This document shows, piece after piece, positions 1-8,352 of a DNA stretch of 32,434 nucleotides. Below the pieces are notes generated by a model. That model did no database searches and was not told the DNA's origin. It worked only from the letters and a program-made list of their open reading frames with translations. The DNA lies in NCBI RefSeq assembly GCF_001699815.1, contig NZ_MCGB01000075.1:1-32434 (forward strand), given 5' to 3'. Source of the stretch: Ralstonia pickettii. Its GTDB lineage: Bacteria; Pseudomonadota; Gammaproteobacteria; Burkholderiales; Burkholderiaceae. The position numbers and the translations under genes are program-made. Each line of letters opens with the position of its first letter. The stretch's first letter is position 1.

Positions 1-209
1 GTGTTGTTGTTCGTCGGTGGGGTCGTGGTACCGGCATCTTCGCCGCCACCGCAGGCACTGAGCCCCAGCGACAGCGCGGCGGCCATCACCAGCGCGGCGC
101 CGTGCATGCCGCGTGCGTGCCGCGGGGCGTCGGGCGGAATCGGTGCCGGTGTGGGTTGTGTGTATGCGCTGCTGCTGCGTTGCGCTTTGGCGATTAAAAG
201 CTCGGCCAT
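1..209 (-). CDS. Lipoprotein N-terminus (partial, runs off window)
   Basis: Reading leftwards from an ATG at 209, the frame stays open to the window edge (69 codons visible). After a basic, proline-rich leader of about 40 residues comes a hydrophobic stretch (ALVMAAALSLGL) ending in a lipobox LSAC, followed by GGGED and a Thr/Pro/Asn-rich linker. This is a type II (lipoprotein) signal peptide, so the mature protein is probably anchored to a membrane. A second ATG at 107 would give a shorter signal without the basic leader; I prefer 209 because a G-rich Shine-Dalgarno-like stretch (GGGGGGGAG) lies just upstream. The C-GGG-D linker resembles that of the broken phosphatase at 7091, but the functional domain lies outside the window, so no function can be given. 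Confidence 0.7.
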   Translation of the reverse strand, partial: MAELLIAKAQRSSSAYTQPTPAPIPPDAPRHARGMHGAALVMAAALSLGLSACGGGEDAGTTTPPTNNN

Positions 210-424
210 GGCTCCCCCCCGTTCCGGTTGTCGCGGTTTGTAGATTTGTTGACTCGCGTTTCCCGAAGCATAGGTACCTGGGCACATGCCGACATAGGCC
301 AATTGACGGACAAAGCCCTCGGCTTCATGGACGGAGGCGGCACTGTAGGTCGTGTGCGTGTGATTGGCGCGATACTGGCCGCTTACGTTTGCTTCTTGCC
401 TACACGCTGATCGCCTTGCCAGCC

Positions 425-970
425 ATGTCCAACGCCAACCCAAACTCGAACAACACAGTCTTGATCCGCCAGTTGTCTTCTGTCGATGCAGCTGACGTGG
501 CGGACTACCGCGCCATTCGTCTTGCTGCGCTCAAGGATTCGCCCGACGCATTCGGTTCAACCTACGAGGCCGAGGTCGGGCTCTCGACGGAAGCGTTTGC
601 CGAGCGCTTGGCGACCACCATCGTGCTGGGCGCCTATGCGGGAACCGGCAGCGACGCACGCATCGTCGGCATGGTCGGCTTCAAGCAGCAAACGATAGCG
701 AAGCTCGCGCACAAGGGTTTTGTGTGGGGCTTTTACGTGGCGCCGGCCGCGCGCGGGCGCGGCGTGGGCGTGGCGCTGGTGGAGCGCATCGTGGCGGCGG
801 CAACGGGGCTCGTCCAGCAACTCACGCTGTCGGTGGTACGCGGCAACGATGCAGCGCTGGCACTGTACGAGCGTTGCGGGTTTGAGACCTACGGCGTGGA
901 GCCGCGCGCGCTTAAATCCACCACGGGCTATGCAGACGAAGTGCTGATGGTGCGCTTCCTGCACGGCTGA
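425..970 (+). CDS. GNAT-family N-acetyltransferase
   Basis: A protein of 181 residues with the GNAT fold, predicted to move an acetyl group from acetyl-CoA to an amine. The acetyl-CoA pyrophosphate-binding motif A is visible as VAPAARGRGVGVAL (the R-G-x-G-V/A loop), preceded by the beta-4 strand GFVWGFYV. The C-terminal NDAALALYERCGFETYG is the usual motif B region, with the tyrosine and the CGF turn typical of the family. The ATG at 425 is chosen because upstream in-frame sequence is low-complexity Arg/Cys-rich translation with no family likeness. No strong ribosome site is seen in front. The substrate cannot be told from sequence. The gene converges on the AhpD-like gene downstream. Confidence 0.85.
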   Translation: MSNANPNSNNTVLIRQLSSVDAADVADYRAIRLAALKDSPDAFGSTYEAEVGLSTEAFAERLATTIVLGAYAGTGSDARIVGMVGFKQQTIAKLAHKGFVWGFYVAPAARGRGVGVALVERIVAAATGLVQQLTLSVVRGNDAALALYERCGFETYGVEPRALKSTTGYADEVLMVRFLHG

Positions 971-1063
971 ACCTGTTGAACCTGTAGGTGCAGCGCCTAC
1001 GCATGTGCGCAAGCGCTGCTGTACAGCGATCGTCGTACTGGCGCAGCTTCCCGCTGTTTTCTG

Positions 1064-1537
1064 TTAAGCCGCTGCAACATGCGGCGCCTTCAGCGGCACC
1101 GGGTTGCGCAGGCTCACGTTCAGCAGGTTCCAGCTGTTGATGGTGACGATCACAAAGCTCAGCTCGGCGATCTCCTCATCGCTGAAGTGTTCGCGCAGCC
1201 GGGCGAATTCTTCGTCGCTGGCATCGCTGTGCGGGGTGTTGGTGACCAGTTCGGCCCAGCGCAGTGCGGCGCCGCGCTCGCGCTCGGTAAAGAACGGCGC
1301 TTCGCGCCAGCCGGCCACGGCGTTCAGGTGGCGCGGGTCTTCGCCCATTTTGATAAGGTCGGCCCAGTGCATGTCGATGCAGAAGGCGCAACCGTTGATT
1401 TGCGACACGCGCAGCAGCACAAGGTCGACCAGCCTGGCGCCCAGCAAGTCGCGGCGCAGGCCGTTCGACAGGTTCAGCAGGTTGTTGAATGCCTTCGGTG
1501 CGAGTTGGAAGTAGGCAATGCGGGGGGCTTGCGACAT
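1064..1537 (-). CDS. AhpD-like carboxymuconolactone decarboxylase family protein
   Basis: A protein of 157 residues of the carboxymuconolactone decarboxylase/AhpD fold. The redox motif C50-x-x-C53-x-x-x-H57 (NGCAFCIDMH) is intact, which in this family supports peroxidase or disulfide-reductase chemistry; the helix before it (LVDLVLLRVSQI) and the later LSFVIVTINSWNLLNVSL fit the family. The ATG at 1537 has a good ribosome site (AGGAG, 6 bases upstream); the longer in-frame extension is not family-like. It lies directly downstream of the ECF41 sigma factor gene in the same direction, and a match to the ECF41 promoter lies at 1619-1645. ECF41 sigma factors are known to sit beside and control genes of exactly this family, so it is probably the sigma factor's target. 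The natural substrate is unknown. Confidence 0.9.
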   Translation of the reverse strand: MSQAPRIAYFQLAPKAFNNLLNLSNGLRRDLLGARLVDLVLLRVSQINGCAFCIDMHWADLIKMGEDPRHLNAVAGWREAPFFTERERGAALRWAELVTNTPHSDASDEEFARLREHFSDEEIAELSFVIVTINSWNLLNVSLRNPVPLKAPHVAAA

Positions 1538-1618
1538 ACGTGGCTCCTGAGGGTTTGAGTTGATGAAGGAGCCGATGCAGGCGGCAGGTGGGTACCTTGC
1601 GTCGCTCCATACCCTGAA

Positions 1619-1645
1619 GACGCCTAGCGCGGCTGCGTTGTGACA
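1619..1645 (-). promoter_or_regulatory. ECF41-type promoter of the AhpD-like gene
   Basis: On the minus strand the sequence reads TGTCACA, 16 bases, CGTC, a perfect match to the promoter motif described for ECF41 sigma factors. It lies between the end of the sigma factor gene and the AhpD-like start codon, giving a predicted leader of about 75 bases. The match and spacing are seen directly; use by the neighbouring sigma factor is inferred. Confidence 0.8.
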
Positions 1646-1669
1646 GCCCCGCAAGAAAACTTTGTTTTT

Positions 1670-2578
1670 TTATGCGCCGATGCCGATGTGCGCCAGCTTG
1701 TCCGGATTGCGCACCACGTAGATGGCCACGATCTGGCCGTTCTCGATGACGAACGACTGCGCCGATTCCAGCTTGCCATCCACGTAGCGCAGCAGGCCGG
1801 GCTCGCCGTTCACGCGGGCGTGTACGTAGCGGACGTCGCCCATGGCGCGCACCAGCTCGCAGTAGATCTTGGTGATCTGACCGGCGTCTTGAATGATGCG
1901 CGTGAACGACGGCACCTTGCCGCCGCCGTCGCCCACGAGTTGCGCGTCATCTGCCAGCAGCGCGCGGATGGCATCGCGTTGGCCCGTGCGTGAGGCTTGC
2001 GCAAAGCGCTCGAGCAAGTCCCGATGCGCATCGGGCGCGACATCGAAGCGCGGGCGCTCCTGCTGCACCCGGTCTGATGCGCGGTGCACCATCTGCCGGC
2101 ACGCGGCTTCGGTCTTGCCCAGCAGGGCGGCGATCTCCGAGTAATCCTGATCGAATACCTGGCGCATCAGAAACGCCGCGCGCTCTTCGGGCGACAGGCG
2201 CTCGAGCACCCACAGCAGGGCCATCGACACATCGCCTGCCAGTTCCACGGCGGTTTCGGGCGTGGGGGCGTGGCTTTCGGGTTCAACCAGCGGCTCGGGC
2301 AGCCACCAGCCGACGTAGGCTTCGCGCTCGGTCTTGGCGGCGCGCAGGCGGTCGATCGACAGGCGAGTGACCACCGTCACGAGCCATGCCTCGGCCGATT
2401 GCAGCGCGGTCTGGTCGGTTTGGTGCCAGCGCATCCAGGCGTCTTGCAGCACGTCTTCAGCGTCAGCGCGGCTGCCGAGCATGCGATAGGCAATCGCAAA
2501 GAGGCGGGGCCGGACGGCGGTGAAGGTCGTGTCTTCGCTGTCGGTGCGGGTGGTGCGGTCGGGGCTGGGCTTGGTCAT
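1670..2578 (-). CDS. ECF41-family RNA polymerase sigma factor
   Basis: An ECF sigma factor of 302 residues, about 100 longer than ordinary ones. Region 2 lies at roughly residues 20-85 (RPRLFAIAYRMLGSRADAED, then DAWMRW and RLSIDRLR), region 4 at about 115-175 (RLSPEERAAFLMRQVF, then the helix-turn-helix SEIAALLGKTEAACRQMVHRA). A SnoaL-like C-terminal domain follows. Three ECF41 signature motifs are present: WLPEP in the linker (92-96), DGGGK (217-221) and NPDKL (291-295). In this group the C-terminal extension replaces an anti-sigma factor and tunes activity from within, and no anti-sigma gene is seen here. The gene has its own ECF41-like promoter at 2612-2638, which suggests positive autoregulation, and lies next to an AhpD-like target gene. 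The ATG at 2578 has no strong Shine-Dalgarno sequence. The inducing signal is unknown. Confidence 0.93.
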   Translation of the reverse strand: MTKPSPDRTTRTDSEDTTFTAVRPRLFAIAYRMLGSRADAEDVLQDAWMRWHQTDQTALQSAEAWLVTVVTRLSIDRLRAAKTEREAYVGWWLPEPLVEPESHAPTPETAVELAGDVSMALLWVLERLSPEERAAFLMRQVFDQDYSEIAALLGKTEAACRQMVHRASDRVQQERPRFDVAPDAHRDLLERFAQASRTGQRDAIRALLADDAQLVGDGGGKVPSFTRIIQDAGQITKIYCELVRAMGDVRYVHARVNGEPGLLRYVDGKLESAQSFVIENGQIVAIYVVRNPDKLAHIGIGA

Positions 2579-2611
2579 GGCGGGCGTGTCGTCCGGGGAT
2601 GATGCTCCCTA

Positions 2612-2638
2612 GACGGGCGGGCGAGATCGTTTGTGACC
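2612..2638 (-). promoter_or_regulatory. ECF41-type promoter in front of the sigma factor gene
   Basis: The minus strand reads GGTCACA, 16 bases, CGTC: one mismatch (first base) from the ECF41 promoter motif, with the exact spacing. It lies in the 71-base gap between the histidine kinase stop and the sigma factor start, and would give a leader of about 27 bases. It implies that the sigma factor drives its own gene. Confidence 0.7.
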
Positions 2639-2649
2639 GGGTGCTTCGG

Positions 2650-4848
2650 TTATGCGGCGTTCGTCACATTCTGCGTATCGGCAGCCCTTACGGTTGCGCC
2701 GAGCCACGGCGCCAGCGCCTGCTGCAGCGTCATCAGGTCGATCGGTTTGCCGAGCAGGCGTGCGCCGGCAATGGGCTCGCCAATCTCGGCTTCCGTGCCA
2801 TAGCCGGACATCAGCAGCACCTGCAGTTGCGGTTGCATGCGCAGCAGCGTGCGGGCGAGGTTCGCGCCGGATTGGCCGGGCAGGGTGAGGTCGGTCAGCA
2901 GCACCTGAACGGAGCGCGTGCGGGCCAGTGCAAGGGCGTCTTCGGCATTGACGGCGGCCACGCATTGCAGGCCGAAGGTGGTGAGCACCTCCTGCATGGC
3001 TTCGCGCGAGGCGGTGTCGTCTTCCACCAGCAGCACCGCAGGCGGTTGTGAAGCGTCTGTAGCCACGGCAGGGCCCGCCGATGGCGATGCCGATTGCGCC
3101 TGTGCCTGCGCGGTGCGGCTGGCGGTGAGCACGTTGCGCACCATGCGCGCCAGGTCATCACGCCGGTAGGGCTTGCCGAGCAGTGTCACACCCGGCGGCA
3201 GCCTGCCGTCGTGCTGCACCTCGTCACGCGGATAGCCCGAGACGAGCAGCACCGGCAGTGGCGGCACGCGCTGCGCGGCGCGTATCGACAGTTCGCTGCC
3301 CTTGATGGGGCCTGGCATGATCACGTCGGTAAACAGCAGGTCGATGGACGTGCCGCTGTTCATGAGGTCGAGCGCGGCCTGGCCGTTGGCGGCCGTGAGC
3401 ACGCGGTAACCGAGTTGGGTCAGCATGTCGACGGCGGTCAGGCGCACGTCGGTATCGTCCTCCACCACGAGGATGGTCTCGCGCCCGCCCATGGGCGTAA
3501 CGATGGTGTCGCGCAGCTCGACGGCATCGTCCGGGGCCGCCTCCGTGCAGCGCGGGAAGTAGAGCTGCACCGTGGTGCCTTGTCCGACTGTACTGTCGAT
3601 GGCGATGTGCCCGCCGCTCTGCTTGACGAAGCCGAACACCATGCTGAGCCCCAGGCCCGTGCCGTGGCCGTCGGGCTTGGTGGTAAAGAAGGGCTCGAAA
3701 GCGTGTTCGACCACTTCGGGCGGCATGCCCACGCCGGTATCGGTGACGGAGAAGACAAGGTAGTCGCCGGGGGTAAGCTGATCACGCACGTCCGCCTGTG
3801 TGTTGTCGAGCGTGACGTTGTTGGCGGCAATGGTGAGCATGCCGCCGCCGCGCATAGCATCGCGTGCGTTGATGGCGAGGTTCAGCAGCGCGTTCTCGAG
3901 CTGGTTGCGGTCGGCCTGGACGTTCCACAAGTCGGCGGCCAGGTGCGTTTCCACCTTGATGGCTTCGCCCAGTGCGCGGTGCAGCATCTCGCTCATGCCT
4001 TGGACCAGCCGCGTCGGGTTGACGACCGCCGGCGAGAGCTGCTGGCGGCGCGCAAAGGCGAGCAGCTGCGCCGCCAGCGTGGCACCGCGCTGCACGGCAC
4101 GCGTGGCGGCGGCAATCCGATGCTGCACGCGCGTGTTGTTCGGCGCCTCCACCGAGAGCATCTGCAGATTGCCGGCAATCACCTGGAGCACGTTGTTGAA
4201 GTCGTGGGCCACGCCGCCGGTCAGGTTGCCGATGGCTTCCATCTTCTGGGCCTGGCGCAATTGCGCTTCCACTTCGGCGCGGGCAGACAGCGCATCGGCC
4301 ACGCGTTGCTCCAGCGTTTCGGTCAACTGGCGCAGGGCCTGTTCGGCAGCCTGCCGTTCGCGCTCGGTCTGCACGCGCTCGGTGGTTTCCACCACGATGG
4401 CCAGCACACCCGCCGGGCGGCCGGTGTCATCGGGCAGCGGGCTGTAGTAAAGATCCATCCACACGTCTTCGGGGCGGCCGTTGCGCAGCAGGACAAGTTC
4501 CTTGTCGCGGTACGACAGCGTGCCGCCACCGAGGCAGACGTCCATGACATGGCGGTTGAAGTCGGCCACTTCGGGCCAGCCCAGTTCAACGGGGCAACCC
4601 AGCAGATAGGGATGACGCCCGCCGGCAAACACGGCGTAGGCATCGTTGTAGACCATGTAGCCGTGGCGGCCCCACAGCATGACCAGCGGCACCGGACACG
4701 CCAGCACCATGTGCACGGCGGCACGCAGGCTGGGTGACCAGTCCTGGATCGGGCCCAGTTCAGTGGAGGCCCAATCGAATGCCAGCACGCGCTGCGCCAT
4801 CTCACCGTTCCAGCCGAGGCAGTCATGGTGATGCGCGAGAAACGGCAT
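2650..4848 (-). CDS. Hybrid sensor histidine kinase with two receiver domains
   Basis: A 732-residue protein with no clear membrane segment, so probably cytoplasmic. Order: PAS-like sensor (about 10-158), coiled coil (160-203), HisKA domain with phospho-acceptor H215 in GGVAHDFNN, ATPase domain with N box ([10 protein letters not shown]), G1 (DTGVGMP), F box (EPFFTT) and G2 (GHGTGLGL), then two receiver domains. Receiver 1 (458-575) has the acidic pair in VVEDD, phospho-acceptor D508 and K559; receiver 2 (604-718) has VEDD, D653 and K701. All key residues are present. The ATG at 4848 has an AGGAGA ribosome site; the longer in-frame extension lacks one. No separate response regulator or output-domain gene is adjacent, so phosphate may pass to a distant partner. 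The signal is unknown. Confidence 0.92.
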   Translation of the reverse strand: MPFLAHHHDCLGWNGEMAQRVLAFDWASTELGPIQDWSPSLRAAVHMVLACPVPLVMLWGRHGYMVYNDAYAVFAGGRHPYLLGCPVELGWPEVADFNRHVMDVCLGGGTLSYRDKELVLLRNGRPEDVWMDLYYSPLPDDTGRPAGVLAIVVETTERVQTERERQAAEQALRQLTETLEQRVADALSARAEVEAQLRQAQKMEAIGNLTGGVAHDFNNVLQVIAGNLQMLSVEAPNNTRVQHRIAAATRAVQRGATLAAQLLAFARRQQLSPAVVNPTRLVQGMSEMLHRALGEAIKVETHLAADLWNVQADRNQLENALLNLAINARDAMRGGGMLTIAANNVTLDNTQADVRDQLTPGDYLVFSVTDTGVGMPPEVVEHAFEPFFTTKPDGHGTGLGLSMVFGFVKQSGGHIAIDSTVGQGTTVQLYFPRCTEAAPDDAVELRDTIVTPMGGRETILVVEDDTDVRLTAVDMLTQLGYRVLTAANGQAALDLMNSGTSIDLLFTDVIMPGPIKGSELSIRAAQRVPPLPVLLVSGYPRDEVQHDGRLPPGVTLLGKPYRRDDLARMVRNVLTASRTAQAQAQSASPSAGPAVATDASQPPAVLLVEDDTASREAMQEVLTTFGLQCVAAVNAEDALALARTRSVQVLLTDLTLPGQSGANLARTLLRMQPQLQVLLMSGYGTEAEIGEPIAGARLLGKPIDLMTLQQALAPWLGATVRAADTQNVTNAA
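3184..3210 (+). promoter_or_regulatory. ECF41-like motif, antisense inside the kinase gene
   Basis: The plus strand reads TGTCACA, 16 bases, CGTC: a perfect ECF41 promoter match, about 570 bases from the sigma factor gene, but pointing into the histidine kinase gene in antisense and with no credible plus-strand gene behind it. It may be chance or may drive an antisense RNA. Confidence 0.3.
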
Positions 4849-5087
4849 AAGGTCTCCTGTCCGGCGGGCAGCACAGTGCACCCGAGTTGTGGTCATTCTA
4901 GAAAATCGGGAGGCCGGCCGGTGTCGGCAACAGACGGCTCAAAGCCATGCGGCGCACGCAGAAAACGTGCCTGAGGCGGCCGGCACGCTTTGCGCTGGCT
5001 GTCTATCATGTGCATCCGTGCCCGCGCAGCCATGCGCTTCGCACCAAGGTTTTCTACCCACCGACGCTCCAACAGCGAGGAGATTTC

Positions 5088-5702
5088 ATGAAGTTGATCG
5101 GCATGCTTGATTCACCGTACGTGCGCCGCACGGCCATTTCGCTGAAGCTGCTCGGGCTGCCGTTCGAGCACGCGGCGGTCTCGGTCTTCCGGCATTTCGA
5201 TCAGTTCAGCGCCATCAACCCCGTGGTCAAGGCGCCCACACTGGTGTGCGACGACGGCACCGTGCTGATCGACTCCACGCTCATCATCGATTACGCAGAA
5301 ACGCTGGCAGGCCGCAGCTTGATGCCCGCCGCCATTGCCGAGCGCCAGCACGCGCTGCGCGTGATTGGCCTGGCGCTGGCCGCGTGCGAGAAGGCCGTGC
5401 AGATCGTCTATGAACACAACCTGCGCCCGAGCGAGAAAGTGCACGGACCGTGGGTCGAGCGCGTGCACAGCCAGTTGCTGGCAGCGGTGGAAGCACTGGA
5501 AGCGGAGTGGAAGGACGCGCCCTTGCCCGTCGAGGAGAATGAGCTGACGCAGGCCGGCGTCACAGTGGCCGTGGCCTGGGCCTTCATCCAGTTGATGGTG
5601 GCCGATCGCGTGCCGGCGGCGGATTACCCGCGCTTGGTGGCGTACTCAGTGGCGGCGGAACAGCTGGGCGCGTTCCGTGAGTTGCCGATGGATGCGGTTT
5701 GA
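5088..5702 (+). CDS. Glutathione S-transferase family protein
   Basis: A 204-residue soluble protein. The N-terminal thioredoxin-like domain (about 1-78) begins MKLIGMLDSPYVRR, with S9/Y11 near the usual catalytic position, the cis-proline in VKAPTL (P50) and the glutathione gamma-glutamyl contact as DST (62-64), a variant of the common ES pair. The rest is the all-helical C-terminal domain. The ATG at 5088 has a ribosome site GAGGAG 8 bases upstream; the in-frame extension further up is unlike the family. Probably detoxification or thiol transfer by glutathione; the substrate class is not clear. It is divergent from the kinase gene and converges on the HPP gene with 7 bases between the stops. 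Confidence 0.88.
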   Translation: MKLIGMLDSPYVRRTAISLKLLGLPFEHAAVSVFRHFDQFSAINPVVKAPTLVCDDGTVLIDSTLIIDYAETLAGRSLMPAAIAERQHALRVIGLALAACEKAVQIVYEHNLRPSEKVHGPWVERVHSQLLAAVEALEAEWKDAPLPVEENELTQAGVTVAVAWAFIQLMVADRVPAADYPRLVAYSVAAEQLGAFRELPMDAV

Positions 5703-5709
5703 TGGCCGC

Positions 5710-6858
5710 TCAGGCCGCCTGTGGCTCGATGTTGGCCTGACGGTACAGCCCGCCCACCAAGTCGGATTCCGTGACGATGCCGGCCAGCCGGCCGTCGGCA
5801 TCCAGCACCGGAATGTGGTGGTGGCCGGCGCTGGCAAACATCGGCACCAGATCCGACATGGGCGCGTTGGCGGCGATGGTCTGCACGCGCGTCTTCATGT
5901 GATCGGCCACGCGCGGGGGTGTGAGCGCGCCGATGCTGAACCAGCGGCGCAGCGTCTGGCGCATGTCCGCTGGCGCCAGGCCGAGTAGGTCGACACGCGT
6001 GACGATCCCCACCACGCGCCGTCCTTCGTCCACGACCGGCAATGCCTTGAAACCATGCTGGCGCAGCAGTTCCAATGCACGGGGGATCGACGTGCCGGCC
6101 AAGACCGTGACCACCGGCGTGGTCATGATGTCCGCGCAGGTGAGCGCCTGGAAGGTGCGCGTGTAGGCCTGCAGCTGCATCTCGCGCAGCACGGCTTCGA
6201 TGTCTTCGGGGTCGATGTCGAGCAGCTCGCTCTGGCGGCGCAGCGCTGCCACGATGTCGGCGCGGGTGAACCCGGCCGCGGTAGGCGGACGCTCGGCAGC
6301 GGGCAGGCGCTGTGCGTGCGGATACCGGTGGCCCGTGGCCGCGTGGTACACCAGCGCGCCCACCAGCAGCAGCGCAGACTGGATCAGGATCGGCTCGAGC
6401 ACGAAGCGATAGCCCAGGGCATGCACGGCCGGGCCGCCAATCACGGCGGTGAGCGCCACCGCGCCCGATGGCGGGTGCACGCAGCGCAGTGCGAACATGC
6501 CGGCAATGGCCGCCGAGATGGCCAGCGCAGAGGCAATCACCGGATCATTCACCAGCAGCGCGAACGTCACGCCCACGGTAGCCGCCACCAGGTTGCCGCC
6601 GATGATCGACCACGGCTGCGCGAGCGGACTGGCGGGCACCGCAAACAGCAGCACGGCAGAGGCGCCCATTGGGGCGACCAGCAGCGGGATCAGGGTGGAA
6701 GCGCCCGGCACCATCTTCATCATCGTGCCGGTAAAGAGGATGCCGACGAGGGCGCCGACTGCGGAACGGACGCGCTCGCTCCAGCGCACCGTCACGGGTG
6801 CAGGAATGAAGCTGTGGAGCCAGCGGCGCAGGGCGGGATGCAGGGATGAAGAGGACAT
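5710..6858 (-). CDS. HPP-family membrane protein with paired CBS domains
   Basis: A 382-residue inner-membrane protein. Residues about 30-175 form the HPP transmembrane domain with several hydrophobic segments, the conserved PMGASAVLLF (63-72) and the family name motif HPPSGA (128-133). The C-terminal half holds two CBS domains (about 220-290, starting near DIMTTPVVTV, and 305-375, near DHMKTRVQTI), which in other proteins bind adenine nucleotides and gate activity. The HPP family is often called a transporter or channel (some members are nitrite transporters), but its role here is not shown. I chose the ATG at 6858; TTG at 6903 and GTG at 6894 are alternative in-frame starts and none has a strong ribosome site. 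A -10-like TAGAAT lies on this strand at 6919-6924. Confidence 0.87.
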   Translation of the reverse strand: MSSSSLHPALRRWLHSFIPAPVTVRWSERVRSAVGALVGILFTGTMMKMVPGASTLIPLLVAPMGASAVLLFAVPASPLAQPWSIIGGNLVAATVGVTFALLVNDPVIASALAISAAIAGMFALRCVHPPSGAVALTAVIGGPAVHALGYRFVLEPILIQSALLLVGALVYHAATGHRYPHAQRLPAAERPPTAAGFTRADIVAALRRQSELLDIDPEDIEAVLREMQLQAYTRTFQALTCADIMTTPVVTVLAGTSIPRALELLRQHGFKALPVVDEGRRVVGIVTRVDLLGLAPADMRQTLRRWFSIGALTPPRVADHMKTRVQTIAANAPMSDLVPMFASAGHHHIPVLDADGRLAGIVTESDLVGGLYRQANIEPQAA

Positions 6859-7090
6859 GGTCGACGGACGGCGATTGCCCGGACCAGGCTTCACCAATGT
6901 CAAAGAATGCAGCCGGCGATTCTATCACGCCGTGACATAACTCACTGTTAGCGCTGTCATGACGCGGAATGCCCCAATGTAGGGCGAAGATCACGCGGAT
7001 TTGTCAACGAAACGTCACCGTTGTTTCGTGGCGCGTGTCGAGACTGCCGCGCTTTCCAGCGCGCTCTGCGGGTTGCGAGCCCGCCGTACC

Positions 7091-8348
7091 ATGGCCTTCA
7101 CTGCCCGCCCCGCGTTTTCCCGCCCGCGTCTTTGCTCCAGCCTCGTTGCGCTGTTCGGTGCCCTCGCGCTCACCGCGTGCGGCGGCGATGACACCACCAG
7201 CAGCACGCCCGCTGCCACCACGCAGGCCATTCCGGCGCCGCCCGCAGACCCGGGCTTTGTCGACACAGCTGCCGTACCTGGTGCCTGAGGGCTCCCAGCA
7301 GATGCTTGCACGCGGCCAGGAGCTGGGCGAGAACCGCATCCTGGCGGGCATGCATTCACCGCTGGATGTGATGTCCGGCCGCATGATCGGCATTGCCGCC
7401 GCGGCGGCCAATCTGGTCGACCCGGCCAACGCCGCGCTCAAGGCGGCTGCCTTCACGCAGGCGCACACCGCGCTGATGGCGCAGACCGGCACCGATGCCA
7501 CGACCTTCCCGGCGCTGGCCCAGTCGGGCACGCCGGCCACCGACCGCTTTGCCGACTACGCCACCAATCAGGCCAACTTCACGCGCCGGATGACGTTTGG
7601 CTTCTCGCAGATCAGCGCCACGACACTGGCGCCGGTGGTGCCCAAGGGCGCCGAGGTGCTGCTGGAAACGCGCTTCCCGTACCTGAGCGCCGACCAGCGC
7701 CGCGTGGTGCTCAAGACCACGGAGCTGGCGTCCGGCTACCCGGTGCTCGACGACGCCGAAGGCTGGGGCCGCCTCAACCTGTTTGCGGCTGCCGACGACT
7801 ACGGCGCGTTCAACGGCAACGTGATCGTGTCGATGGACGCAACGCAGGGCGGCTTCAACGCGGCCGATACGTGGCGCAATGCCATCTCGGGCGCGGGCAA
7901 GCTCACCTTGCAAGGCACCGGCAGGCTGCGTCTGGCCGGCGCCAACACCTACACCGGCGGCACACAGGTCGCAAGCGGCGTGCTGGAAGCCGATTCGGCC
8001 AACGCATTCGGCACGGGCGATGTGTATGTCGGCGCTGGCACGCTGGCCGTCAACGCGCCGGCGGCGGTGGCCATTGCGGGCAAGTTCACCCAACTGCAGG
8101 GCACCACGCTCGACCTCGCCATCGGCCCGAACGGCCAGGGCAAGCTCAGCGTGGCCGGCCTTACCACCATTGCGGGCGGCACGCTGCACCTGAAGTTCGT
8201 GAACGGCTACACGCCCAAGGTGGGCGACACCATCGCCGTGGTGGATGGCGCGGGCAGCAACCGCCAGTTCTCGACGGTGGTGGTGGACGGCTTCCAGGCC
8301 ACGGCCATCTACACGGCCACCGGCATCCAGGTTCACCTGGACGCCTGA
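7091..8348 (+). pseudogene. PAP2-type acid phosphatase lipoprotein, deleted and frameshifted
   Basis: The ATG at 7091 opens a frame with a lipoprotein signal peptide (LVALFGALALTAC, then GGDDTTSS) that stops at 7288. From about 7265 a second frame, shifted by one, runs to 8348 and encodes the C-terminal part of a PAP2 phosphatase: VPEGSQQMLARG, then the third PAP2 motif GENRILAGMHSPLDVMSGR with the catalytic H and D, a helical region, and one autotransporter-associated beta-strand repeat (about 7890-8100, around LRLAGANTYTGGTQVASGVLEA). The first two PAP2 motifs (K-x6-R-P and P-S-G-H) are absent from every frame in between, so several hundred bases including most of the active site were probably lost at about 7260-7275, with a frameshift. 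The open frame from 6969 is an out-of-frame read of the signal region. Very likely non-functional. Confidence 0.8.
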
Positions 8349-8352
8349 ACGT

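Noticed and set aside
3094-4737. 547-residue plus-strand open frame opposite the histidine kinase
   Set aside because: His/Arg/Gly-rich composition typical of GC-rich antisense frames; the minus strand carries a complete kinase with all motifs.
6969-8348. A single intact 459-residue open frame over the phosphatase region
   Set aside because: Its first 95 residues are an out-of-frame read of the lipoprotein signal region (Arg/Pro/Ala-rich, no family likeness); the phosphatase likeness starts only at about 7265.
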